From Spirochaetota bacterium (GTDB lineage: Bacteria > Spirochaetota > Spirochaetia > Treponematales > UBA12059), in assembly GCA_018262985.1 (NCBI GenBank), contig JADFDI010000003.1, positions 285,577 to 349,576 on the forward strand: a stretch of 64,000 nucleotides of DNA, in the 5' to 3' direction. The number at the start of each line of letters is the position of its first letter. The first letter of the stretch is position 1. Below are positions 18,100 through 26,822 of the stretch, one piece after another. Both the position numbers and the translations under genes were made by a program. Under the pieces are notes generated by a model, which searched no databases, was not told the DNA's origin, and saw only the letters and a list, made by a program, of their open reading frames with translations.

Positions 18100-18876
18100 A
18101 TGACGAAGCGGGTGCTGATGCTGGGGGACGTGGTGGGCGAGGCGGGCGTCGCGGCCCTCGAGAAGCGCCTTCCGGCCCTGGTTCGCGCCACGGGCGCCGA
18201 CCTCGTCGTGGCCAACGGCGAGAACGCGACCGGCGGCTTCGGCATCGCGGCGGCCGAGCTCGAGCGCATCCTCGACGCCGGCGTCGACGTCGTGACGAGC
18301 GGCAACCACGTCTGGGAGAAGAAGGGCTACGCGGAGCTGCTGGAGTCCGAGGAGCGCCTCGTCCGGCCCGCCAACTACCCCGAGGGCGCCCCGGGCCGCG
18401 GCTCCGTGCTCCTGGAGAAGTCGGGGGTGCGCTGGCTGGTCTGCAACCTGCAGGGCCGCGAGCGCATGCGGGCCATCGACTGCCCCTTCCGCGCGGGCGA
18501 AAGGCTCGCGGCGGCCGGCGCCGAGGCCGGGGCGGTGGTGCTCGTCGATTTCCACGCCGAGTCGAACGAGGAGAAGGAAGCCCTCTGCTTCCACCTCGAC
18601 GGCACCGTCGCCGCGGTGGTCGGCACCCATACCCACGTGCAGACCGCCGACGCCCGGGTGACGGCCAAGGGCACGGCCTGCCTGACGGACCTCGGCATGT
18701 GCGGACCCGTCGACTCGGTCATCGGCATGAAGGCGGACACCTGCGTCCGGCGCTCCGTCTCCCAGATGCCGCTCAAGATGGAGGTGGCCGAAGGCGCCGC
18801 GACCATCCGGGGCGCGCTGGTCGAGATCGATCCCGAGACCCGGCTCGCCCTCTCGATCGAAGCCGTGAAGGACTAG
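18100..18876 (+). CDS. YmdB-family metallophosphoesterase
   Basis: Di-metal phosphoesterase of 258 aa (TIGR00282-type). Motifs are [10 protein letters not shown] (metal Asp), [40 protein letters not shown] and [12 protein letters not shown]. Bacillus YmdB hydrolyses 2',3'-cyclic nucleotides and interacts with RNase Y in RNA turnover. The gene order here agrees with such a role. The ribosome site CCGGAGGA sits 6-7 nt before ATG 18100. Confidence 0.92.
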   Translation: MTKRVLMLGDVVGEAGVAALEKRLPALVRATGADLVVANGENATGGFGIAAAELERILDAGVDVVTSGNHVWEKKGYAELLESEERLVRPANYPEGAPGRGSVLLEKSGVRWLVCNLQGRERMRAIDCPFRAGERLAAAGAEAGAVVLVDFHAESNEEKEALCFHLDGTVAAVVGTHTHVQTADARVTAKGTACLTDLGMCGPVDSVIGMKADTCVRRSVSQMPLKMEVAEGAATIRGALVEIDPETRLALSIEAVKD

Positions 18877-18896
18877 CGGCGACTACTCCTCGATAT

Positions 18897-18925
18897 TTGA
18901 TATTCCTCCGGCGCGGCACCATACT
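18897..18925 (+). promoter_or_regulatory. Predicted promoter of the second chemoreceptor
   Basis: TTGATA (18897-18902), a 17-bp spacer and CATACT (18920-18925), with a predicted start near 18932 and a 63-nt leader. This is sigma-70-like; a sigma-28 flagellar-type box was not seen. Confidence 0.5.
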
Positions 18926-18994
18926 CCAAGGCTGAATCCGCGCGACGGACACGGCCGCCGGCCTCGCCGTCTTCGCGCGCGCCCGGGGGGAACC

Positions 18995-21157
18995 ATGAAA
19001 CTCGGCTTGATGGCTCGGATCGCGCTCATGTTCGGCGTCGTGGTGGTCGGCATGGTCGTGTTCCTCGTGCTCGCGGTCAACGTCACCGTGAATTCGCACG
19101 TCTTCGACGCGGTGAGCTCGCTCACCGAAGAGGTCGTCGCCTCGCACAACGAGACGATAGGCCAGCTCTTCGACTCGATGGAGGCCCAGCTCACCTTCCA
19201 CGCCGTCAAGAACCAGCTCGTGGTCGGCGACGAGGACGTCATCAAGGGCGCCATGGCGGAGCTCCACGCGGTCAAGCCCGACTACGTCAACCTGGTCTTC
19301 TGGTGCTGGCCGAACGGCGACTTCTTCACCTCGAAGGGCGGCGGCGGCAACATCGCCGACCGGGCCTACGTCAAGGAGATCTTCTCGGGCGCCAAGGACT
19401 TCGTCGTCGGCGAGCCGGTGCTCTCGCGCGACACCAACCTCCCGGTGACCAACGTGGTGCACGCGGTCAAGGGCGACGACGGGGCTACCCGGGGCTTCAT
19501 CGGCTACCAGGTGCTCTTCGACCGGGTCGGCGCGTTGGTCGATTCGGTCAAGGTCGGTCATTCGGGCTACTTCTGGGTGATCGACTCGAACGGAGTGGCC
19601 ATCGCCTACCCGGATCCGAAGTTCATCCTCTCCTTCAACGTGCTCGAGTCCGACAAGGACGGCTACGTCGGCATGCAGGCGCTCGGCCGCAGGATCATCG
19701 ACGAGGAGGCGGGCGTCGGCACCTACCTCCGTTACGACAAGGAGCCGATGACTGCCTTCTGGGCCACCATTCCCGGCACGCCGAACTGGACCATGATCGC
19801 CTCGCTGCCGAGCGCCGAGCTCGACGAGACTGCGAACGCGGTCATGCGCGTCATGCTGCTCATCTCCGCGCTCTCGATCCTGGTGGTGTTGCTCGCCTCC
19901 GTCCTGATCGCGCGCGGCATCGTCAAGCCCGTGGCGACCATCAAGGACGGCATCGACCTGCTCGCCTCGGGAGACTTGGCGCTGACCGGGCTCGACTACG
20001 CCTACTCGCGCAAGATCGTGGCCAGGAGCGACGAGCTCGGCGTCATGGGGCGCTCGCTCGACCGCATGGTGGAGAAGCTCACGGAGACCGCGACCGGCAT
20101 CCACGCGGCGAGCTCCCAGGTCGCCAACGGCAGCCAGGACCTGTCCTCGACGGCGCAGTCGCTCTCCCAGGGCGCGAACGAGCAGGCCGCCAGCGTCGAG
20201 GAGATCTCCGCGTCGACGGAGGAGCTGGCCTCGACCGTCAAGCAGACCGCGGACAACACGGCCCAGGCGGACGCCCTGGCCCGCCGCGTGGCGGCGAACG
20301 CGGACGTCTCGGGGAGCGCCGTGGGGCGCACGGTCGAGACCATGCGCAAGATCGCCGAGAAGATCGGCATCATCGAGGAGATAGCGCGGCAGACCAACCT
20401 GCTGGCGCTCAACGCCGCCATCGAGGCCGCGCGCGCGGGCGAGGCCGGCAAGGGCTTCGCGGTGGTCGCGAGCGAGGTCCGCAAGCTCGCCGAGAACAGC
20501 CAGCGGGCCGCGGGCGAGATCGTGGAGCTGTCGAAGAACTCGGTGGAGGTGGCGGCCGAGGCGGGCCGCAGCCTCGACGAGCTGGTGCCGGACATCAAGA
20601 AGACCGCGGACCTGATCCAGGAGATCGCGGCGGCCTCGGGCGAGCAGTCGAACGGTACCGAGCAGATCTCCAAGGGCATCCAGCAGATGGACCAGGTGGT
20701 CCAGCGGAACGCCGCGTCGAGCGAGGAACTGGCGAGCACCGCCGAGGAGCTGGCCGCCCAGGCGGAGCTCCTCGTCGAGCTGGTCGGCTTCTTCAAGCTG
20801 GCCAAGGGGGCGGGGGCGAAAGGGACGGCGGAAGCGAAGGCCATGGCGAAGGGACAGGCGCTTCCGAAGCGGAAACCCGCGATGGCGTCGAAAGCCGAGG
20901 GCCCGGCCCGGACCGAGCCGCGCGTCGAGGCGAAGGCTGCCAGGCCGGAACCGAGGCCCGACGCGAAGCCGGCCAGGCCCGACGCGAAGCCGACGGGACC
21001 CGGGCCCGCGCCGAAAGCCAAGCCCGCGCAGGACGCTTCCCCTGGCGCGAAGGCCGCTCCGGCGCCGCGACCCGCGCCCGCGAAAGAGCCTCCGCGCGGC
21101 ATAGCGCCGAGGAAGGGCGGGGCCGACAGGCTGGACGAGGACTTCGAGGAATTCTGA
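18995..21157 (+). CDS. Methyl-accepting chemotaxis protein with dCache-type sensor
   Basis: Chemoreceptor of 720 aa. Membrane segment at about residues 7-30, periplasmic Cache-like sensor to about 280 ([38 protein letters not shown]), second membrane segment near 283-306, HAMP, then the signalling coiled coil with tip [19 protein letters not shown]. After residue 605 comes an unusually long Ala/Pro/Lys-rich linker of about 100 residues with repeats of the type [13 protein letters not shown]. It ends in LDEDFEEF, a likely tether for CheR or CheB. The start has GGGGGGA at good spacing. A monocistronic unit closed by the terminator at 21185. Confidence 0.94.
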   Translation: MKLGLMARIALMFGVVVVGMVVFLVLAVNVTVNSHVFDAVSSLTEEVVASHNETIGQLFDSMEAQLTFHAVKNQLVVGDEDVIKGAMAELHAVKPDYVNLVFWCWPNGDFFTSKGGGGNIADRAYVKEIFSGAKDFVVGEPVLSRDTNLPVTNVVHAVKGDDGATRGFIGYQVLFDRVGALVDSVKVGHSGYFWVIDSNGVAIAYPDPKFILSFNVLESDKDGYVGMQALGRRIIDEEAGVGTYLRYDKEPMTAFWATIPGTPNWTMIASLPSAELDETANAVMRVMLLISALSILVVLLASVLIARGIVKPVATIKDGIDLLASGDLALTGLDYAYSRKIVARSDELGVMGRSLDRMVEKLTETATGIHAASSQVANGSQDLSSTAQSLSQGANEQAASVEEISASTEELASTVKQTADNTAQADALARRVAANADVSGSAVGRTVETMRKIAEKIGIIEEIARQTNLLALNAAIEAARAGEAGKGFAVVASEVRKLAENSQRAAGEIVELSKNSVEVAAEAGRSLDELVPDIKKTADLIQEIAAASGEQSNGTEQISKGIQQMDQVVQRNAASSEELASTAEELAAQAELLVELVGFFKLAKGAGAKGTAEAKAMAKGQALPKRKPAMASKAEGPARTEPRVEAKAARPEPRPDAKPARPDAKPTGPGPAPKAKPAQDASPGAKAAPAPRPAPAKEPPRGIAPRKGGADRLDEDFEEF

Positions 21158-21184
21158 GGACGCGTCTCGCCGGGCGTCCAGAAG

Positions 21185-21214
21185 CCGCCGCGCCCCCGCG
21201 GGCGCGGCGGTTTT
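21185..21214 (+). terminator. Rho-independent terminator of the second chemoreceptor
   Basis: Perfect 11-bp GC stem (21185-21195, 21200-21210), a 4-nt loop and a TTTTGTT tail, 28 bp after the stop codon. Confidence 0.88.
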
Positions 21215-21223
21215 GTTATCCGG

Positions 21224-22006
21224 TCAGCGCCCCGCGCCCGTCGCCCGTTCGCGCCTGCGCGCCTCTACGACCACGACCGGATCGACGCCGGGCTCGAAGG
21301 GCTTGCCGCTCCAGCCGCCCCGCGGCTCGACGTCCCCGAAACCGGCCGCCGCGAGCGACGAGGCGATCATGGGGGGCGTAAAGGGCGTGAGGAGGGTGGA
21401 GCCTTCGCGCGCGAGCGTTCCGTCGCGCGAGGAGAGGCGGGTGGAGAATTCGACTCGACCGTCGTCCGTCCAGCGCAGCGATCGCTCGAAGCGCCAGCGC
21501 GCGGTTTCGATCGGGGCGAGGCGTTCGGGCCGCGTCGCGGTCAGCGTGCCGTAGTCGAGGAGCTGCAACAGGAGGAGTCCTCCGCCTTCGAGCGCGGCGG
21601 CCGCCGCCTCCAGGAAGGACGCGAGTTCCGCGGCGCTCCCGAGGTGGGGCAGGGTGTTGCCGAGGCAGAGCAGGGCGTCGAAGGGCCCCGCTCCCGCGAA
21701 ACGCGCGAAGTCGAGCATGCCCGCGACGCCGAAGCGGGGCGGCACGGCGCCGGGCGGGAAGGATCCCGCCGGGAAGGCTTCCGCGACGCGCGCGCGCGCG
21801 CGGGCGACCAGGGCTTCCGCCGGGTCGACGCCGAGGGCGGAGACGCCGCGGCGGGCCAGCTCGATGGCGTGGGAGCCCGTCGCGCAGCCCACGTCGAGCG
21901 CGCGCGAGCCGGGACCGACGCCGAGGGCTTCGAGCCGGGCGAGGGTCGCGGGGTTGACGGGGAAGATCTCGTCGTAGGCCTCCGCGAGGCCGTCGTACAT
22001 GTCCAT
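21224..22006 (-). CDS. Class I SAM-dependent methyltransferase
   Basis: Predicted 260-aa methyltransferase. The SAM-binding motif I is ALDVGCATGSHAIELARRG (about residues 36-54), followed by an acidic residue in LGVDPAEALV, and ALLCLGNTLPHLG matches motif IV. The C-terminal ASSLAAAGFGDVEPRGGW is typical of small-molecule methyltransferases. The substrate is unknown. Two starts are possible: ATG 22006, which coincides with the start predicted from TATACT (22013-22018), or ATG 22000, which has GGAGGA 6 nt upstream. It is divergent from the heme cyclase and may or may not be related to it. Confidence 0.85.
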   Translation of the reverse strand: MDMYDGLAEAYDEIFPVNPATLARLEALGVGPGSRALDVGCATGSHAIELARRGVSALGVDPAEALVARARARVAEAFPAGSFPPGAVPPRFGVAGMLDFARFAGAGPFDALLCLGNTLPHLGSAAELASFLEAAAAALEGGGLLLLQLLDYGTLTATRPERLAPIETARWRFERSLRWTDDGRVEFSTRLSSRDGTLAREGSTLLTPFTPPMIASSLAAAGFGDVEPRGGWSGKPFEPGVDPVVVVEARRRERATGAGR

Positions 22007-22040
22007 TCCTCCAGTATAAGCGTCGGGGCGGCATTGCGGC

Positions 22041-22068
22041 TTGCATTTCGCCCGCCGGGCTGTACGAT
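22041..22068 (+). promoter_or_regulatory. Predicted promoter of the heme cyclase operon, leaderless
   Basis: TTGCAT (22041-22046), a 16-bp spacer and TACGAT (22063-22068). A start 7 nt downstream is exactly the A of ATG 22075. No ribosome site precedes the ATG. Confidence 0.4.
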
Positions 22069-22074
22069 GGACGC

Positions 22075-23535
22075 ATGGGTAAACGCGAACGGGAAGCGGC
22101 GGGCAAGCGCCCCGCCAGCCTGGCCGGCAGGATCAACCGGATCGTCGCCGCCATTCTGGCCGTCGGGCTCGGGGCGGCCGCCTTCGTCTTCGCCTGGTCG
22201 CTCGTGGAAGCGCGGCGCGAAACGACGCGGCGTTCGCTCGAGGACCAGGCCGACTTCCTCTACGCGGCCATCGAGAACTTCATGCTGCCGGGCGAGGCCC
22301 CGATCGCCGTGGCCTTCTTCGAGGACGTGCGGCTCCTTTCGCCCGACTACCGCGTCGAGCTGTACCGCTCGGACGGCCGGCAGGCCTTTTCCGACGGCGC
22401 GACCATAGCCGACGTCAACGCCCGCCTCGGCCGCCTGCGCTTCGCGCCGCGGGAAGGCACGAGCGCCGTGGTGGTGCCTCCCGACGGCGCCCGCTTCGCC
22501 GAGGCCGTCGCCGTGCCTCCCTCCGACGTCTTCTTCACCGAGGCGGCGGGCGGCCGCAGCTTCTACCGCATCTACCGGCCCTTGGTGAACCTGCCGAAGT
22601 GCACGGGTTGCCATGGCGCCGACCACACCATCCGCGGCGTCATCGACCTGCGCGCCGACGTCACCGAGCTCGCCCTGTTGCAGAACCTGACCGTGGCGGG
22701 CACGGGCGGCGGCTTCGTGCTCCTCGTGCTGCTCCTCGCCCTGCTCATCGGGCGCTTCATGCGCACCGTCGTGGTCCGTCCGGTCCGCGAGATCGGCGCC
22801 CTCTGCCGCCAGGTGACCGACGGCCGCTTCGACGGCCAGGTCGTGCCGCGGAGCTCCGACGAGATCGGCGTCCTGGCCGCGACGGTCAACGGCATGGTGA
22901 AGGGTCTGCGCGAACGGGCGCAGCTCTCGAAGTACGTGTCGAGCGGCACCATCGACTCGCTCGGCTCCGACGGCGGACGCGCCGAACGGGACGAGCGGAC
23001 CCTGCTCTTCACCGACGTGCGCGGCTTCACGGCCTACACCGAACGCACGGAGCCCGAGCGGGTGGTCGAGGTGCTGAACCGCCTGCTCGAACGCCAGTCG
23101 GCCATCGTGCACGCGCATGGCGGGGACGTGGACAAATTCGTGGGGGACGAGGTGGTCGCCGTTTTCTCGGGAGAGGACGCCGCCCGCCGCGCCCTCGAGT
23201 CGGCCGCGGAGATCAGGCGCGAGGTGGAGGGCGACAGCGCGGGCGGCGCCGCCTTCGACGGGCTCCGCGTCGGGGCCGGCCTCGCGACCGGCATGGTCAT
23301 CCACGGCATGATCGGCTCCGAGCGCCGCGCGGACTTCACGGTGATAGGCGACGCGGTCAACGTCGCCTCGCGCCTCTGCGCGCTCGCGAAGGGCGGCGAG
23401 GTGATCGCCTGCCGCGCCACGCATGACGCGGCCCCGTCCCTGCCCTTCAAGGGGCCGTTCCGCGCTCGGCTCAAGGGCAAGGAGGACTGGCAGGTCGTGT
23501 ATTACCTCGACGTCGCCGCGGGGTCGGCGCCATGA
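22075..23535 (+). CDS. Membrane adenylate/guanylate cyclase with periplasmic heme-c sensor
   Basis: Class III nucleotide cyclase of 486 aa. Membrane segment at about residues 23-43; a periplasmic sensor to about 205 carrying one CxxCH motif (C176-T-G-C-H180, in LPKCTGCHGADHTIRG); second membrane segment near 213-235; HAMP (VVRPVREIGALCRQ); then the catalytic domain from about 300. Metal-binding Asp residues are in LLFTDVRGFTAYTE and DKFVGDEVVAVFSG; the latter also has the Lys, and FTVIGDAVNVASRL has the polar residue usual for ATP-using enzymes, so cAMP is the likelier product. The layout is like Tll0287/DUF3365-type heme sensors. It overlaps the next gene by 4 bp. Confidence 0.88.
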   Translation: MGKREREAAGKRPASLAGRINRIVAAILAVGLGAAAFVFAWSLVEARRETTRRSLEDQADFLYAAIENFMLPGEAPIAVAFFEDVRLLSPDYRVELYRSDGRQAFSDGATIADVNARLGRLRFAPREGTSAVVVPPDGARFAEAVAVPPSDVFFTEAAGGRSFYRIYRPLVNLPKCTGCHGADHTIRGVIDLRADVTELALLQNLTVAGTGGGFVLLVLLLALLIGRFMRTVVVRPVREIGALCRQVTDGRFDGQVVPRSSDEIGVLAATVNGMVKGLRERAQLSKYVSSGTIDSLGSDGGRAERDERTLLFTDVRGFTAYTERTEPERVVEVLNRLLERQSAIVHAHGGDVDKFVGDEVVAVFSGEDAARRALESAAEIRREVEGDSAGGAAFDGLRVGAGLATGMVIHGMIGSERRADFTVIGDAVNVASRLCALAKGGEVIACRATHDAAPSLPFKGPFRARLKGKEDWQVVYYLDVAAGSAP

Positions 23536-24119
23536 GCGGGCCCGGGTTCCCGGCGCGCGGGGACCTCGCCGCCCGCGCGGTCGGCGTCCTGTCCTTCGCG
23601 GCGCTTCTGGCGGCGCTCTCCTTGACGCTTTCCTGCGGCAAGGCCGCTCCGCGGCCTCCGCTCCTGCCGCCGGACTACGCCTCGTGGCCCCGAACGACCG
23701 CGGTCGCGCTCGATTACCCGATACCCGGCCACATGGACGACTTCCGCGTCATCCGGGCGAACGCCCTCGCTTTCCGGACCGTCCGCCGCGCCGATCCGGC
23801 GGGCGACCTGGACTTCCCCGCAGGCTCGATCGTGGTCAAGCAAGCCTGGCCGCGCGGCGCCGTCGAGGGCGCGCCCGGGAAGGTGTACTTCATGGTCAAG
23901 TCGCCGGCGGACCCTGCCGCCCGCGGCGGCTGGGTCTGGGGCACGCTCGACCCCGCGACGGGGGCGGAGCAGGTGTTCGAAGGCGCTTTCTGCATCACCT
24001 GCCACGCCAACGCCAACGAGAAATATCCCTACGCCGACGGCAATCCGGGCGAGGCCTTCCGCGACTACGTCTTCTTCCCGCCGGGCCTGCCCGGCGCCGA
24101 TCCGGAGGGCTATCCGTGA
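23532..24119 (+). CDS. Cytochrome P460-like c-type lipoprotein
   Basis: Exported protein of 195 aa. A hydrophobic signal with a lipobox ends at Cys35 (LSLTLSCGK), so it is probably a lipoprotein on the periplasmic side. The body matches cytochrome P460 in layout: W/Y-rich beta strands (VVKQAWPRG, KVYFMVKSPAD, GWVWGTLDPATG) and one C-terminal heme motif C154-I-T-C-H158, followed by FRDYVFFPPG. P460 cytochromes oxidise hydroxylamine or bind NO. The axial and cross-linking residues cannot be settled by eye. ATGA overlap with the heme cyclase makes a functional link likely. Confidence 0.8.
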   Translation: MSGPGFPARGDLAARAVGVLSFAALLAALSLTLSCGKAAPRPPLLPPDYASWPRTTAVALDYPIPGHMDDFRVIRANALAFRTVRRADPAGDLDFPAGSIVVKQAWPRGAVEGAPGKVYFMVKSPADPAARGGWVWGTLDPATGAEQVFEGAFCITCHANANEKYPYADGNPGEAFRDYVFFPPGLPGADPEGYP

Positions 24120-24216
24120 GCGGCCCGCCGCCGGCCCGCCCGATGACGGAGGGATGCGCCGGAGGAGGCGCGGGGGCTTGACCCTCGCGCGCGGGCGGAC
24201 GCAAGCTCGGCGCACC

Positions 24217-25956
24217 ATGCAAACCAGTTTTCTCCGCTCGCTCGCTTCGCGCTGGAAGCCCGCGCTCGTCGGCACGTTCCGCGAGGGGTACGGCCCCGCG
24301 CGCCTCGGCAAGGACCTGGCCTCGGGCCTGACCGTCGGCGTCATCGCGCTCCCGCTCGCCATGGCCTTCGCCATCGGCGCCGGCGCCACGCCCGCGCAGG
24401 GCCTCTGGACCGCAATCGTGGCCGGCGGCCTCATCGCGGCGCTCGGCGGCTCGAAGTACCAGGTGTCCGGACCGACCGGCGCCTTCGTGGTCATCATCGC
24501 GGACGTGATAGCGCGGCACGGCATGTCGGGCCTGATCGTCGCCACCTTCCTCGCGGGGCTGATCCTGGTGGTCATGGGCGTCACCGGCGTCGGCAAGCTG
24601 GTCAAGTACATCCCCTATCCGGTCACCACCGGCTTCACCACGGGCATCGGCGTCGTCATAGCCGTCGGCCAGCTCCGCGACTTCTTCGGCCTCCGCGTCC
24701 CGGAGCCGGGCTCCGAGGTGTTCGAGCGACTCGCGCAGGCGGTCGAGTACGCGCCGAGCTTCTCGCCCGTCAGCCTGGCCCTCGGCGCCGCGACCCTGGC
24801 CGGCATCGTCCTGGTCCGGAAGCTGGCGCCGCGCGTGCCCGCCGCCGTGCTCGCCATCGCGACCGTCACCGCGGCCGCCTTCTTCCTGAAGCTCGACGCG
24901 CCCACGGTCGGCTCGGTCTACGGCGAGCTGCCCCGCGGCTTTCCGGCCTTCGGCCTCCCCGCCGTCTCCTGGTCCCTCGTCCGCGAGGTGCTGCCGAGCG
25001 CCCTGACCATCGCCCTGCTCGGCTCCATCGAGTCCCTGCTGTCCGCCGTGGTGGCCGACGGCATGAAGGGCGACCGCCACGACTCCGACACCGAGCTCGT
25101 CGCCCAGGGCCTGGGGAACGTGGCGAGCGCCCTGCTCGGCGGCATACCCGCCACCGGCGCCATCGCGCGCACCGCCGCCAACATCAAGAACGGCGCCACG
25201 AGCCCCGTCTCCGCCCTCGTGCACGCCGCGGTGCTGCTGGCCTTCACCCTGTTGCTGGCGCCCGTGGCGTCCGCCATCCCGCTCGCGAGCCTCGCCGCCG
25301 TGCTCCTCATGGTGGCCTGGGACATGAGCGAGCTGGAGCGCTTCATCGGCATGCGGCGCGCGCCGAGGTCCGACTTCCTCGTGATGCTGCTGACCTTCGC
25401 GCTGACCGTCGCCGTCGACCTGACCGTCGCCGTGCAGTTCGGCCTGCTCCTCGCGGTACTGCTCTTCGTCAAGCGCGTCAACGAGACCTTCGGCATCGCG
25501 CCGCTGGGCGAGGAAAAGGACGCGCCGGACGATCCGGACGCCACGTCCAAGAAGGCGGTGCCGAAGGGCATCGAAGTCTTCGAGGTGCGCGGGCCCTTCT
25601 TCTTCGGGACCGCGGACCGACTCCAGGACGCGCTCGGCGAGGTGTCGAAGGAACCGCACGCCTTCATCCTGCGCATGAGGCGCGTGCCCTCGATCGACGC
25701 CACCGGCCTCAACGCGCTCGGGTCCTTCCTCCGCCACTGCCGGAGGCACGGCACCGCGCTCGTGCTCTCGGGCGTGCGCGAGCAGCCGCGCAAGGCCATG
25801 GAGCGCGCGGGCTTCATCGCCGAACTGGGCGGGGATAACGTCTTCGACCACATCGACGGGGCGCTCGAGCGGGCGCGCGCGCTCGTCGCCGAGCGGGAAG
25901 CGGCCTCCGCCCACGGAGCCCGGGCCGGACGGAACGCCGACCACGGAGGCGCGTGA
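24217..25956 (+). CDS. SulP-family anion transporter with STAS domain
   Basis: Inner-membrane transporter of 579 aa with about 12 membrane segments. The family signature is near the N-terminus (DLASGLTVGVIALPLAMAFAIG and KYQVSGPTGAFVVIIAD). LLGSIESLLSAVVADGMKGDRHDSDTEL is a typical SulP core segment, followed by GGIPATGAIARTAANIKNG. A C-terminal STAS domain occupies about residues 450-560 (FEVRGPFFFGTADRL, SIDATGLNALGSF). Substrates in the family are sulfate, bicarbonate and other anions; not decidable here. The start at 24217 is chosen near the onset of homology. It lies 97 bp after the P460 gene. Confidence 0.92.
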   Translation: MQTSFLRSLASRWKPALVGTFREGYGPARLGKDLASGLTVGVIALPLAMAFAIGAGATPAQGLWTAIVAGGLIAALGGSKYQVSGPTGAFVVIIADVIARHGMSGLIVATFLAGLILVVMGVTGVGKLVKYIPYPVTTGFTTGIGVVIAVGQLRDFFGLRVPEPGSEVFERLAQAVEYAPSFSPVSLALGAATLAGIVLVRKLAPRVPAAVLAIATVTAAAFFLKLDAPTVGSVYGELPRGFPAFGLPAVSWSLVREVLPSALTIALLGSIESLLSAVVADGMKGDRHDSDTELVAQGLGNVASALLGGIPATGAIARTAANIKNGATSPVSALVHAAVLLAFTLLLAPVASAIPLASLAAVLLMVAWDMSELERFIGMRRAPRSDFLVMLLTFALTVAVDLTVAVQFGLLLAVLLFVKRVNETFGIAPLGEEKDAPDDPDATSKKAVPKGIEVFEVRGPFFFGTADRLQDALGEVSKEPHAFILRMRRVPSIDATGLNALGSFLRHCRRHGTALVLSGVREQPRKAMERAGFIAELGGDNVFDHIDGALERARALVAEREAASAHGARAGRNADHGGA

Positions 25957-26507
25957 TGTACTTCCCCAAGCTGCCGGGCGCTCTCGTCTCGCTCTCGCCC
26001 ATCGATCCGGACGACGCGCCGAAATACGCCGCGTGGCTCAACGACCTTTCCACCGCCCGCTATCTGCTCCTCGCGACGAGGCAGATCGGGCTCGAGAAGG
26101 AGCGCGAGATCCTTTCGCGCCTCGCGGCCGACCATACCTACGCGATCGTGGAGAACCGGACCGGGGCGCTCGTGGGGAACGTCGGGCTCCTCGACCTTTC
26201 GTATCCGGACGCGACGGCGGAGATCGGCATTTTCATCGGCCCGGTCGAGGCGCGCGGCAAGGGCTACGGGACGGAGGCCTTGCGGCTCCTCGCGGACTAC
26301 GCCTTCAACGCGCTCGGGGTGAGGAACCTCATGCTCAAGCATTTCGCCTTCAACGCCGCCGGGGCGGCCTGCTACCGGAAGGTCGGTTTCAAGGAAATCG
26401 GTCGCCGCAGGAAGGCGCGCTACTGGGGCGGCGCCTGGCACGACGTCGTCTACATGGATCTGCTCGCGGAGGATTTCGGTCCGAGCCGGCTGCCCCCCGC
26501 GGAATGA
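25956..26507 (+). CDS. GNAT-family N-acetyltransferase, RimJ/RimL-like
   Basis: Acetyl-CoA-dependent acyltransferase of 183 aa. The acetyl-CoA loop is PVEARGKGYGTEALRLLADYAF, and the RimJ/L-type end LMLKHFAFNAAGAACYRKVGFKEIGRRR is clear. The acceptor is unknown. The start ATG overlaps the SulP stop (TGATG), with GGAGG 6 nt upstream; GTG 25953 is an alternative. It closes the cyclase-P460-SulP unit. Confidence 0.88.
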   Translation: MYFPKLPGALVSLSPIDPDDAPKYAAWLNDLSTARYLLLATRQIGLEKEREILSRLAADHTYAIVENRTGALVGNVGLLDLSYPDATAEIGIFIGPVEARGKGYGTEALRLLADYAFNALGVRNLMLKHFAFNAAGAACYRKVGFKEIGRRRKARYWGGAWHDVVYMDLLAEDFGPSRLPPAE

Positions 26508-26549
26508 GCGCCGCCCCGGCGCGTGACGACTGGCCGGGCGCGTCCGCGC

Positions 26550-26578
26550 TTGACGGAAGCGCGGAGCCGCGCTAGTCT
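26550..26578 (+). promoter_or_regulatory. Promoter of the ABC-F leader RNA
   Basis: TTGACG (26550-26555), a 17-bp spacer and TAGTCT (26573-26578). The -35 box is good and the -10 box is weak. The predicted start is near 26585, two nucleotides before the small ORF's ATG; if so the ORF would be leaderless, and if slightly upstream it would keep its GGAG site. Confidence 0.45.
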
Positions 26579-26586
26579 TGGAGTCC

Positions 26587-26664
26587 ATGATAGCGATCAG
26601 GCTTTCCTTCGCCGGAAACGTCAAATCCGACGTTTCCCTTCGAAAGGAGAGGTGTGCCTGCTAG
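26587..26664 (+). CDS. Candidate 25-aa leader peptide
   Basis: ATG 26587 to TAG 26662-26664, preceded by GGAG at 4 nt spacing. It encodes 25 residues beginning MIAIRLSFAG and ending RCAC. The 9-bp hairpin at 26614-26637 lies wholly inside it, so translation would open that hairpin. The stop codon is 5 nt before the next pairing segment. Such short ORFs upstream of terminators are known in attenuators that control ABC-F resistance genes in Firmicutes. There is no independent proof of translation. Confidence 0.45.
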   Translation: MIAIRLSFAGNVKSDVSLRKERCAC

Positions 26665-26692
26665 ATCGCTTTGACGTTTTGGAGAAAAGCGA
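26614..26692 (+). promoter_or_regulatory. Mutually exclusive RNA hairpins in the ABC-F leader
   Basis: Segment 1 (26614-26625) can pair locally with segment 2 (GGAAACGTC with GACGTTTCC, 26629-26637) or over a longer distance with segment 3 (AAACGTCAAA with TTTGACGTTT, 26670-26679, 10 bp). Segment 3 overlaps the left arm (26666-26672) of another stem, TCGCTTT/AAAGCGA (26686-26692), which abuts the terminator. A ribosome at the ORF stop would cover segment 3. The geometry suggests ribosome-dependent switching, although no segment sequesters most of the terminator stem. Confidence 0.5.
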
Positions 26693-26730
26693 ACGCCGCG
26701 GGCCCCTCGGGCCTGCGGCGTTTTTCTTTC
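26692..26730 (+). terminator. Strong Rho-independent terminator ahead of ABC-F
   Basis: A stem of 13 Watson-Crick pairs plus one G-U (26692-26705 with 26709-26722), a 3-nt loop and the tail TTTTTCTTTC. It lies 93 bp upstream of the ABC-F start codon, and there is no visible promoter after it. It may also end readthrough from the SulP-GNAT unit. Confidence 0.88.
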
Positions 26731-26822
26731 CGTGAGGGCGTCGCCTTCACGGGGCCGGCGTTCGGTCGCCGGCGCGCGCGGGTTCGGTCGGGTCGCGAGG
26801 CGGCGTTCCGGAAGGAGGGCCC

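Larger units (their letters stand above)
26508..26822 (+). other. 315-bp leader region of the ABC-F gene
   Basis: Contains, in order, a promoter, a 25-codon ORF with a ribosome site, three overlapping pairing possibilities, a strong terminator, a 7-bp hairpin (26754-26773) and the ABC-F ribosome site. No -10-like sequence was seen between the terminator and the ABC-F start, so expression of that gene probably depends on readthrough. Components are listed separately. Confidence 0.6.
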
